Part shown: one piece after another, positions 8,046 to 15,800 of the stretch
Layout of the letters: each line of letters opens with the position of its first letter
Numbering within the stretch: position 1 is the first letter of the stretch
Assembly (NCBI RefSeq): GCF_014649775.1
Contig: NZ_BMTR01000005.1
Span: 62,001-126,000, forward strand
Direction: 5' to 3'
Source of the DNA: Streptomyces longisporoflavus
GTDB lineage: Bacteria > Actinomycetota > Actinomycetes > Streptomycetales > Streptomycetaceae
DNA length: 64,000 nt
Translations under genes and position numbers: made by a program
The notes under the pieces: model-generated
Seen by the model: the letters and a program-made list of their open reading frames with translations, nothing else
The model's database searches: none
Told to the model about the DNA's origin: nothing

Positions 8046-9644
8046 TCAGAGAGGCGCCTGCCACGTGGTCGTCGTGCCCTGGTCCGCGCTGTCGGAGGTG
8101 CCGTCGTCGTACACGGTCAGGCGTACCCCGGGCCGACCGTCCGGCAGCGTCGCCCGCGCGTCCACGGCCACCTCGATGCGGGTCACGTCGGGGCGGCGTG
8201 AGGCGCCGGCCAGGGCGCGGCGCAGGGCGGCGAGGAGATGGCCCGCCGCCGGGTCGGTGACGCGGTTGTCGACGGCGCCGGAGAAGTGCACCGATGGCTG
8301 TACGCCGACGACCGCGGCGGCGCCCGCCGTCTCGCGCAGGACCTTGCCCCGGAACGTGGTCGGGGCATCCGCGGGCGGCTGCTGGAGCGCGAAGATCGCC
8401 GTACGGACCTCCTGGATGGTGGACTCCAGCTCGTCCACGGCCTGGTCGAGGGTGGAGCCGACCTGCGGCGAGGCGTCCCTGCGGCGGGTGGACTCCAGCA
8501 TCATGCCGGTGGCGAAGAGGCGTTGGACGACGAGGTCGTGCAGGTCGCGGGCGATGCGGTCGCGGTCCTCGAACACCGCCAGGCGCTGCCGGCTCTGCTG
8601 GGCGTCGGCCAGGACGAGGGCGAGGGCGGCCTGTGAGGCGAACTGGGTGGCGAGGAGACGCTCCACGGAGGTGTAGGCGCGCTCTCCCCTGCGGCGGGGC
8701 AGCGCCAGCGTGCCGATGAGGCGTCCGTCGGCCTGTAGCGGCAGCATCATGCTGGGCCCGAAGTTGGTGCGTACGTGGGTGGTCATGCGGGGGTCGGTCG
8801 CGGAGTCCTCGATGAACACCGGCTCGCCCCCGAGCAGTTGTTCGAGGACCGCGCTGCCGGGCTCGATGGTGGTGCCGATGAGGTCGTTCTGGAGGGCGGG
8901 GGAGGGGGCCGGGGCGGTGCTCGGGGGATCGTCGGTGTCCTCCGCCGTCGCCGCCGCGACGATGCGCATGCCGCCCTGCTCGGTGGGTTGCAGGATCACC
9001 CCCGCGGAGGCGTTCGCGAGGATCCGGGCCTTCTCGGCGACCGTCATCAGCGCGTCGGCCGCCGGTTCGCCGGTGAGCAGCGCCGTGGTGACCGCGGCGG
9101 CCCCGTCGATCCAGCGCTCGCGCTGCCTGGCCGCCTCGTACAGCCGGGCGTTGCCGATCGCGATGCCCGCCTGGCTCGCCAGGACGCGGAGCAGTTGCAG
9201 GTCCTCGTCGGTGAAGCGGCCCCCGCGCTTCTCGGTGAGGTAGAGATTGCCGAACGCCTCGTCGTGGACGTGCACGGGAACGCCCAGGAAGCTGTGCATC
9301 TCCGGGTGCCCCGGTGGTACGCCGCACGAGCGCGGGTCCGCCGTCAGATCGTCCAGGACGAGCGGCCGCGGCTCGCGGATGAGGGCGCCGAGCAGGCCCG
9401 AGCGGCCGTCGGGGAGAGGGCCGATGCGCTCCCGCTCGTCCTCGGTCAGGCCCGCCGTGAACAGGTCGGTCAGCCTGCCGTGCGCCGGGTCGATGACGCC
9501 GAGCGCGCCGTACCGGGCGCCGGTCAGCTCGGTCGCGCTCTCCACGATGTGCTGCAACGTGGTGTGCAGTTCGAGGTCCGAGCCCACGCCGAGCACCGCG
9601 TCCAGGAGCGGCACCAGGGGCAGCGGCAGGTCGGTGCCGCTCAT
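8046..9644 (-). CDS. Two-GAF sensor histidine kinase, DevS-like, with degenerate ATPase domain
   Basis: A 532-aa protein with GAF domain 1 (about 20-165), GAF domain 2 (about 185-345) and a HisKA_3 dimerisation helix with the phospho-acceptor His369 in RDRIARDLHDLVVQRL. Up to this point it matches DevS/DosS-type redox or ligand sensors. The C-terminal ATPase region is abnormal. The N-box expected as EALSNxxRHA reads RRALAGASRRPD, and the DDGxG loop reads DDGTSDSADQ, after which the protein ends. It may be unable to bind ATP. No response regulator gene is adjacent. The ATG at 9644 overlaps the stop of an upstream 40-aa ORF (ATGA); no independent ribosome site is visible. Confidence 0.85.
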   Translation of the reverse strand: MSGTDLPLPLVPLLDAVLGVGSDLELHTTLQHIVESATELTGARYGALGVIDPAHGRLTDLFTAGLTEDERERIGPLPDGRSGLLGALIREPRPLVLDDLTADPRSCGVPPGHPEMHSFLGVPVHVHDEAFGNLYLTEKRGGRFTDEDLQLLRVLASQAGIAIGNARLYEAARQRERWIDGAAAVTTALLTGEPAADALMTVAEKARILANASAGVILQPTEQGGMRIVAAATAEDTDDPPSTAPAPSPALQNDLIGTTIEPGSAVLEQLLGGEPVFIEDSATDPRMTTHVRTNFGPSMMLPLQADGRLIGTLALPRRRGERAYTSVERLLATQFASQAALALVLADAQQSRQRLAVFEDRDRIARDLHDLVVQRLFATGMMLESTRRRDASPQVGSTLDQAVDELESTIQEVRTAIFALQQPPADAPTTFRGKVLRETAGAAAVVGVQPSVHFSGAVDNRVTDPAAGHLLAALRRALAGASRRPDVTRIEVAVDARATLPDGRPGVRLTVYDDGTSDSADQGTTTTWQAPL

Positions 9645-9763
9645 CGCGCGGCGCCCGCCGTGCCCCCGGCGGCCCCGCCGCGCCGCGCCTTCTTGACCGG
9701 GCTCAGCAGCGAGACCACCCTCCACGCACCCTCCACGCCCCCTCCAGAAGCAGGAACCTTCAT
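9641..9763 (-). CDS. Candidate 40-aa coupled ORF upstream of the sensor kinase
   Basis: The frame starts MKVPASGGGVEGAWRVVSLL and ends in a basic, glycine-rich tail. Its TGA overlaps the kinase ATG by four bases, and its own ATG overlaps the stop of the next small ORF by four bases. No recognisable domain and only a weak ribosome site (GAAAAG). It may be a real peptide or a device that carries ribosomes to the kinase start. Confidence 0.4.
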   Translation of the reverse strand: MKVPASGGGVEGAWRVVSLLSPVKKARRGGAAGGTAGAAR

Positions 9764-9858
9764 CGCTTTTCGTCCAGAGCGTCGCCCGCCGTGAGCCCGG
9801 ATCCGGCGGAGGTGAGCAGGATCGGCGCGGAGCCGGCCAGCCACACGGTCATCGGCAT
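9760..9858 (-). CDS. Candidate 32-aa coupled ORF between mbl and the sensor kinase
   Basis: The frame starts MPMTVWLAGSAPILLTSAGS and ends DALDEKR. A GGAAG lies about 10 nt before the ATG. It lies 50 bp after the mbl stop on the same strand and ends in an ATGA overlap with the 40-aa ORF. No family is recognised. The three-step chain of overlapping starts and stops is the main reason to believe it is translated. Confidence 0.4.
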   Translation of the reverse strand: MPMTVWLAGSAPILLTSAGSGLTAGDALDEKR

Positions 9859-9908
9859 ACGGGCACACTTCCGCGGGGCGCCGAGGCCGGCGGGGGAGGG
9901 CTCCGCGG

Positions 9909-10946
9909 TCAGCCGGAGAGCGGGTTGAGGGCCAGCGGCTGGATCTTGCCCTCCAGCATCGCACCGAGCCCCATCACGGCGCACACGTCGGGCCGCTCGG
10001 CGATCTCCACGGGCATCCCCGTCGCGTCCCGCAGCATCTGGTCGAGCCCCGGCAGCAGCGCGCTGCCGCCGACCACCATGATCCCGCGATCGGCCAGGTC
10101 GGCCACCAGGTCCGGCGGGCAGTCCCGCAGCACCTTGCCGATGCCGTCGAGCACGGCGGTCAGCGGGGTGTGGATCGCTTCCCGTACGGCGGCGGTGTCG
10201 ACGTGCACCGAGCGGGCGAGCCCTGTGGCGACGTCGCGGCCGTGGATCTCCGTCGACTCGGGACCCTCGGGCGTCAGGCCGTTGCCGCGCAGGGCGAGCT
10301 GAAGGGGACGTACCGACTGGCTGGGCAGCATCAGTTCGTGGTGGTGGCGCAGGTGCTGCACGATCGCCTCGTCGATGGCCTCCCCGCCGACCGGGATCCG
10401 CTGGGCGGTCACGATCGATCCGAGCGACAACACCGCGACCTGCGTCGTCGCGGCCCCGCACACCAGGATCATCGTTGCTTCCGGCTGCTCCACGGGCAGC
10501 CCGCAGCCGACCGCGGCCGCGATGAGCGTGTCGACGAGCTCGACCCTGCGCGCCCCGAGCCCGACCATCGTCTCCACGGCGGCCCGGCGCGCCAGCGGGT
10601 CCGCGTCGTGCGGCGTGCAGGCGGCGGCGCGCAGCCGCGGCTTGCGGCGCAGGTTGCGGCGCAGCTTCTCGCCGATGAGGTGCCGCAGCATGCGCTGGGC
10701 CATCTCGATGTCGACGACGGTGCCGCCGGAGACCGGCCGTACGACCCGGATGTAGCCCGGCGTACGTCCCGTCATCTGCTCGGCGAACCGGCCGACCGCG
10801 ATGAGCGCGCCCGTCCGTGTGTTCACGGCGGCGGCGCTCGGTTCGTCGACGACGAGCCCCGCGCCCTTCACGAACACCCGGGTCCTCGCGGCACCCATGT
10901 CGACGGCGATGTGGCAGCGGCGCAACTGCTCCAGACTGACGGTCAT
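9909..10946 (-). CDS. mbl: MreB/Mbl-family actin-like protein
   Basis: A 345-aa bacterial actin homologue. It contains the phosphate-1 region (HIAVDMGAARTRVFV), VDEPSAAAVNTRTGALIAVG, the phosphate-2 region (VCGAATTQVAVLSLG), GGEAIDEAIVQHL, and the adenosine motif IMVVGGSALLPGLDQMLRD. Compared with MreB, the phosphate-2 Asp-x-Gly-Gly-Gly is replaced by VCGAA and the phosphate-1 GTANT by GAART, so nucleotide handling may differ. In Streptomyces, MreB and Mbl act in spore-wall synthesis. The Mbl assignment rests on this divergence and on the position of mbl in the S. coelicolor core as I recall it. A perfect GGAGG stands 7 nt before the ATG at 10946. Confidence 0.85.
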   Translation of the reverse strand: MTVSLEQLRRCHIAVDMGAARTRVFVKGAGLVVDEPSAAAVNTRTGALIAVGRFAEQMTGRTPGYIRVVRPVSGGTVVDIEMAQRMLRHLIGEKLRRNLRRKPRLRAAACTPHDADPLARRAAVETMVGLGARRVELVDTLIAAAVGCGLPVEQPEATMILVCGAATTQVAVLSLGSIVTAQRIPVGGEAIDEAIVQHLRHHHELMLPSQSVRPLQLALRGNGLTPEGPESTEIHGRDVATGLARSVHVDTAAVREAIHTPLTAVLDGIGKVLRDCPPDLVADLADRGIMVVGGSALLPGLDQMLRDATGMPVEIAERPDVCAVMGLGAMLEGKIQPLALNPLSG

Positions 10947-11073
10947 GGCAGATCCTCCCGAGAGCGCAGACCGTACGGACCGCCGGACGACGGTCCCATC
11001 TCGCATCGTGCGGTGGCCGCGGGCGGCGCGCGCGTCGGGCTGAGCCGGGCGGGGTGCCGCCGCACGGGTGATC

Positions 11074-11104
11074 TTGATTGCGTCGCGGGCGGCGCAGTTA
11101 GCAT
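11074..11104 (+). promoter_or_regulatory. Promoter of a leaderless MFS transcript
   Basis: TTGATT (11074-11079) and TAGCAT (11099-11104) are separated by 19 bp. The expected transcription start falls on the GTG at 11110, six bases after the -10 box, and no ribosome site is present. This predicts a leaderless mRNA. Confidence 0.6.
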
Positions 11105-11109
11105 CCCGT

Positions 11110-12468
11110 GTGACGCATACGCCCCCTGAAGAAGACGAAGCCGACGGCCCCCGCATACCCGAAGCCGCCGACCGCCCCCCGCTGTCCCCGGTACCAGTTG
11201 AGCCCCGGGAGCCCGTCACGAAAAGGCGGATACTCGCCGATCTGACGCCTTTGCGTACGTCCGTCGACTACCGCCGTCTCTGGATCGGCAACACCATCTC
11301 CTGGATGGGCCAGGCGATGACCGCCCTCGCGGTCTCGCTCCAGGTGTACGACATCACGCACTCCAGCTTCTCGGTCGGCCTCGTGGGGCTCTTCTCGCTC
11401 GTCCCGCTCGTGGTGTTCGGCCTGTACGGGGGCGCGATCGCCGACACGGTGGACCGGCGGAAGCTCGGCCTCTACTCGTCGCTCGGCTCGTGCGGACTCT
11501 CGGTCGCCCTCGCGGCGGGCGCCTTCGCGGGCTTCCACCACGTGTGGTTCCTGTACTCCGTGGTCGCGTCGCAGGCGGTCTGCGGGGCGCTGAACTCGCC
11601 GGCGCGCTCGTCGATGATTCCGCGCCTCCTGCCGCCGGAGCAGTTGCCCGCCGCCAACGCGCTCTCCTCGATCACGACGACGTCGGGCACGATGCTCGGC
11701 CCCATGCTGGGCGGACTCATCGTCGGCCTGTGGGGCTACCAGGCGGCGTACACGGTCGACGCGGTCGCCTTCAGCGCGTCGCTGTACGCGATGTGGCGGC
11801 TCCCGGCGATGCGGCCCGAGGGCTCGGCGGGCTCGGCGACGGGGGGTCGCAGGAAGCGGGCCTCGGTCATGGACGGGCTGCGGTTCCTGGCCACGCGGCC
11901 GAACCTGCGGATGACCTTCTTCACGGACATGTGCGCGATGGTGCTCGCGCATCCGCGGGCCCTGTTTCCCGCCGTCGCGGTGGTGTGGTTCGCGGGCGAC
12001 GCGAAGACGGCAGGCCTGCTGGTGGCCGCGCCCGCGGTGGGAGCGCTGCTCGGCGCGGTGTTCTCCGGGTGGCTGGGGCGGGTCCGGCGGCACGGGCTCG
12101 CGATCCTGTGCGCGGTGGCCGGTTGGGGCACGGCGATCGCCGTCTTCGGCCTGACGCGGAACCTCTGGCTGGGGCTGTTCTTCCTCGCGCTCGCGGGGTG
12201 TGCGGACACCGTCTCGATGGTGTTCCGGAGCACGATGCTCCAGGCGGCCGTGCCGGACGAGATGCGGGGGCGGTTGCAGGGGGTCTTCATCGTGGTGGTG
12301 GCGGGCGGGCCACGCCTCGGGGACTTCATCGCGGGGTCGGTGGGGGACCTGAGCTCGCCGGGGGTGGCCGTGGTGGGCGGCGGCGTCGCCTGCGTGGTCG
12401 CGGTGGGGCTGCTCGCACTGCGGTGGCGGGGGTTCGCGCGGTACGACTCGCGGGTGCCGGGGGCGTGA
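11110..12468 (+). CDS. MFS exporter, MFS_3/EntS-like
   Basis: A 452-aa major facilitator transporter with about 12 hydrophobic segments beginning at LWIGNTISWMGQAMTALAVS. GGAIADTVDRRKLGL is the cytoplasmic loop 2-3 signature. A hydrophilic N-terminal stretch of about 45 residues precedes the first membrane segment. The subfamily (MFS_3, related to the enterobactin exporter EntS) generally exports siderophores or drugs; no substrate evidence exists here. Start at GTG 11110 is preferred because a -10 box sits six bases upstream; a GTG at 11068 would place the promoter inside the gene. The gene is followed directly by a G-rich repeat tract. Confidence 0.88.
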   Translation: MTHTPPEEDEADGPRIPEAADRPPLSPVPVEPREPVTKRRILADLTPLRTSVDYRRLWIGNTISWMGQAMTALAVSLQVYDITHSSFSVGLVGLFSLVPLVVFGLYGGAIADTVDRRKLGLYSSLGSCGLSVALAAGAFAGFHHVWFLYSVVASQAVCGALNSPARSSMIPRLLPPEQLPAANALSSITTTSGTMLGPMLGGLIVGLWGYQAAYTVDAVAFSASLYAMWRLPAMRPEGSAGSATGGRRKRASVMDGLRFLATRPNLRMTFFTDMCAMVLAHPRALFPAVAVVWFAGDAKTAGLLVAAPAVGALLGAVFSGWLGRVRRHGLAILCAVAGWGTAIAVFGLTRNLWLGLFFLALAGCADTVSMVFRSTMLQAAVPDEMRGRLQGVFIVVVAGGPRLGDFIAGSVGDLSSPGVAVVGGGVACVVAVGLLALRWRGFARYDSRVPGA

Positions 12469-12804
12469 GGGGGGGGGTGCTGGGGGGCTTGGTGGGCTCG
12501 GGGGCTTGGGGGTCCCGTGCGTGGGTCGTACGAGGGGGCTCGGGAGGCTTGGGGGTCCCGTGCGTGGGTCGTACGAGGGGGCTCGGAGGGCTTGGGGGTC
12601 CCGTGCGTGGGTCGTACGAGGGGGCCCGAGGGGCTTGGGGGTCCCGTGCGTGGGTCGCGTGGGTGTGCCGTGGGTTCCGTGAGTGTCCCCGTGGGTCGCC
12701 CCTGAGTGTCCCGTGGGTTCCGTGGGTGTCGCGTGGGTCCGCGTGGGTGTCGCGTGGGTCCGTGGGTGTTCCGTGGTCCGTGGGTGTCGGCGGGCTCGGT
12801 GTCG
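12469..12804. repeat. G-rich minisatellite between convergent genes
   Basis: This 336-bp gap holds no credible gene. It opens with a run of nine G and further GGG-GGGGGG blocks at short spacing (12469-12513), a G-quadruplex pattern on the coding strand of the MFS gene. Four copies of a unit of about 43 bp follow (starting near 12495, 12537, 12580 and 12623), each containing CTTGGGGGTCCCGTGCGTGG and GTCGTACGAGGG. From about 12644 to 12790 the sequence decays into short reiterations of CGTGGGT and CCGTGGGT. Apparent open frames through it are repeat artefacts. Confidence 0.85.
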
Positions 12805-15800
12805 TCAAATGGCGCGGACCGCGTCGATCAGCGGGGTGAGCGAGTCAAGGGTCAGGTCGCAGCCCTCGGCCCGGAGCCTGCTGTACGACCTCTCGTCCCG
12901 CCGGTAGCCGATGAACGGCAGTCCGAGCCGCCGCGCCGCGAGCAACTCCGCCGCGGACGAGCCGACCATCACGCAGCGCTCGGCGTCGGATTCCAGGGCG
13001 AGGAGCGCGCGGCGCAGGCAGTCGGGGTCCGGCAGCAGGGGAGAGTCCGCGCGGCGGCCGTGCGTTCCGCCGGGCACCGCGTCGGTGAGACCCCGCCGGG
13101 CGAGCAGTTCCGCCATGACGTCGGAGTCGCAGTCCCCGGCGACCGCGACGGCCAGGCCCCCGGTCATGAACGTGCTCAGCAGCCGGGGCAGGTGCGGGGT
13201 TGGCCGGGCGTTCGTGAGGCTCTGCCGCTCGATGCGCTGGAGGCGGGCGCGCAGTTCACGGGCCGACGGGTGGTCCTGGTCCCCATGGGCGCGCAGGAGG
13301 TCCGTCGGGTGCACCCTTCCCTCGTAGCCGTCAAGGGCTCCGTCCAGTGCTCCGGCCAGGGGCGGCCTGCCGTCCAGGGCGTCCTCGACGGCACGGTCCT
13401 CGGTGATGGGGCCCATCAGGTCCAGGACGCCGGCGCGTGCCTGCGAGTCGGTGTGGAGCCGTACGACCGGCCCGTCGAAACCGAGGATCACGGCGCTGCG
13501 GCCGGCGAGCAGCGTGCCGAGGGCGCCCGAGACGGCGGAGGTGGTGGAAGCGGCGGAGACGGTCGTGGTCGCGGGGCGGGTGGGTACGGGCGCCGTGATC
13601 TCGCAGTACCAGTCGTCGGACCGCGGGACCGGCTCGAACCGGGCGTCTCCCGTGCGGCCCGATCGGCTGAGCCGGTCGTGCAGGTCGTTCGAGACGATCA
13701 CGGTGGCCCGGCTGCCGGGGCGGTCGAAGAGGTGGCGCAGCTCGGCGGGGAAGGCGGGGGCGGAGACCGTGGGGTCCGGCTCGTGGGTGACGGTCACCCC
13801 GAGGCCCGCGCCCGGCAACTCCGCCAGCGCGGCGGGGAGTTGTCCGATCGTCGCCGTCAGCGCGTGCAGGACGTGGACCTCCGGGGCGACGGCCGCGTCC
13901 CAGCCGCCCGCGCGGGGTCGCAGCTCGAAGTGGTCGGGGCCGATGCCGCCCGCGATGAGCAGGTGGGAGATCACCCGGCCCAGCTCGTGCAGGGCCTTTG
14001 ACCGGGCGCCGGCGGGGCGGGTCAGGTACTCGAAGGTGAGGGTCGTACCCGGCTGCGCGGGCTGGTCGTCCGGCAGCTCACGGCTGACGCCGATGTCGTC
14101 CAGCTGGTCGCTGGGGAGTTCCTCGTACGGGGTGAGCACCTCGTCCTCGGTGTGGGGGAACTCCCTAAGCAGCTCGGCCAGTTCGGTCTGCTCCTGCTCG
14201 GTGGCGCCGAGCTCCCGGTTCAGCTCAAGTCGCGTGTGGAGCAGGGACTGCCGCAGGCGGCTGATGTCGGCGCGGGTCGCGTGGGCCGCCGGGCCGGGGA
14301 CTCCGTCCAGGGGGGTGCCGCGCCATAGGTCGAGAGCGGCGGTGACCAGCTCGCGGGCGCGGGTGAATTCGCCCGCGAACCGGGCGTGCCGGGCGTCCGC
14401 GGCGAGCCGCTGGCAGTGGAACAGGTCGACGACGTCGGGGCCCGTCGGCAGGGGCAGGACGTACGCGTCCCCCTCGGTCAGCACGGAATCCGGGCCCAGG
14501 GCGTTGCGCAGCCGCGACGCGTAGGTGCCGAGGACGCGGCGCGCGTGTGGGGGTGCGCCGGGGCCCCACATGCCCTCGATCAGCTCCTCGTGGGTCACGG
14601 CACGGCCGCGCCTGAGCAGCAGCATGCAGAGCATGGCCTGTTCGCGGGGCGTGCCGGTGGCGAGGGGGCGGCCGTTCCGTGTGGCGCGGAGAGGGCCGAA
14701 GAGGGAGTAGGCGCGCTCGCTCGACGAGGGCGCGGCAAGCCGCGTGAGCCGGTTGAGACCTTGCCGCTGGAGCTCCGGGTCGGTCGAGTCGAGCTCGCGG
14801 GCGGCGGAAGTCAGTGTGCTGCGGAGCGTGGCGCGCGGGGGTGTTGTGAGTGCCTTTGCCTGATCGGGTCCGGCGGCTGTCTGTTCCGGGTCTGCGGCTA
14901 CTTGCTCCGGTCCGGTGGCTGCCTGATCCGCTTCCGCGGCTACTTGGTTCGGTCCGGCGGCCATTTCACCGGTGCCGTACATCTCGCGCAGCAGGCGGCC
15001 GAGCGAGCGGAGGTCGGCGGCGCGGGTCTCCTCGTTGTGGGGGACGAGGGCGAAGCCGCACAGTACCGGGCCCCGGGTGGAGAGGCGCACGTAGGAGGCC
15101 GAGAGGGCGCCGTGGGCCAGGCCCACGGTGTGCAGGGCGGAGACCGCGCCCGCGAGGGGCGGGAGCAGTTCCACGAGCCGGTGGGCGGGCAGGCCGTCCG
15201 GGTGGTCCGTGAGGAGATCCCGGAGGCTGTGGCCGTCGATGAAGTCCATGGTCACGTACGGGACTTCACCGTTGGCGTAGTCGTGCACGGCGGCCACCTG
15301 CGGGTGCCGGAACCGCGACAACTGCCGCGCCGCCCGGGTGAAGTCGAGGCGGAGCCACTGCGGCGCCTGCGGATAGCGCTGCACGACCACGGGCTTTCCG
15401 TCGCGGCGCAGATCCTCCGCGAGCCAGACTCTGCCGCTCTGCCCGATCTGCTGCATCATCCGGTACCGGTCGCCGAGGAGCTCCGCGTCCTGTCCCGCGG
15501 CCTGTCCCGCGGTCCGTCCCACGCCCAGCTGCCGCACGCTCTCCGGAGTCACCGTCGCGAACGGCTCGCCCAGCGGGGGACCTTGTCCGGCACCCCCGCC
15601 GACCGAGGGCTCCTGCCCGGCGCCCCCGCCCGAGGAGGCCACCGCCCGCAGCTCCCCGGGGGCCGTCCCCGCCCGCTCGTCGATCAGGCCGCCCACCCTG
15701 GCAAGCAGCTCCCTCGTACGCCCCCGCGCGGTACGCGGCAGCGACCTGAGCAGCAACTCCCGCACCCCGTCCCGGAATACGTACGACCCGGCGCCGTCGC

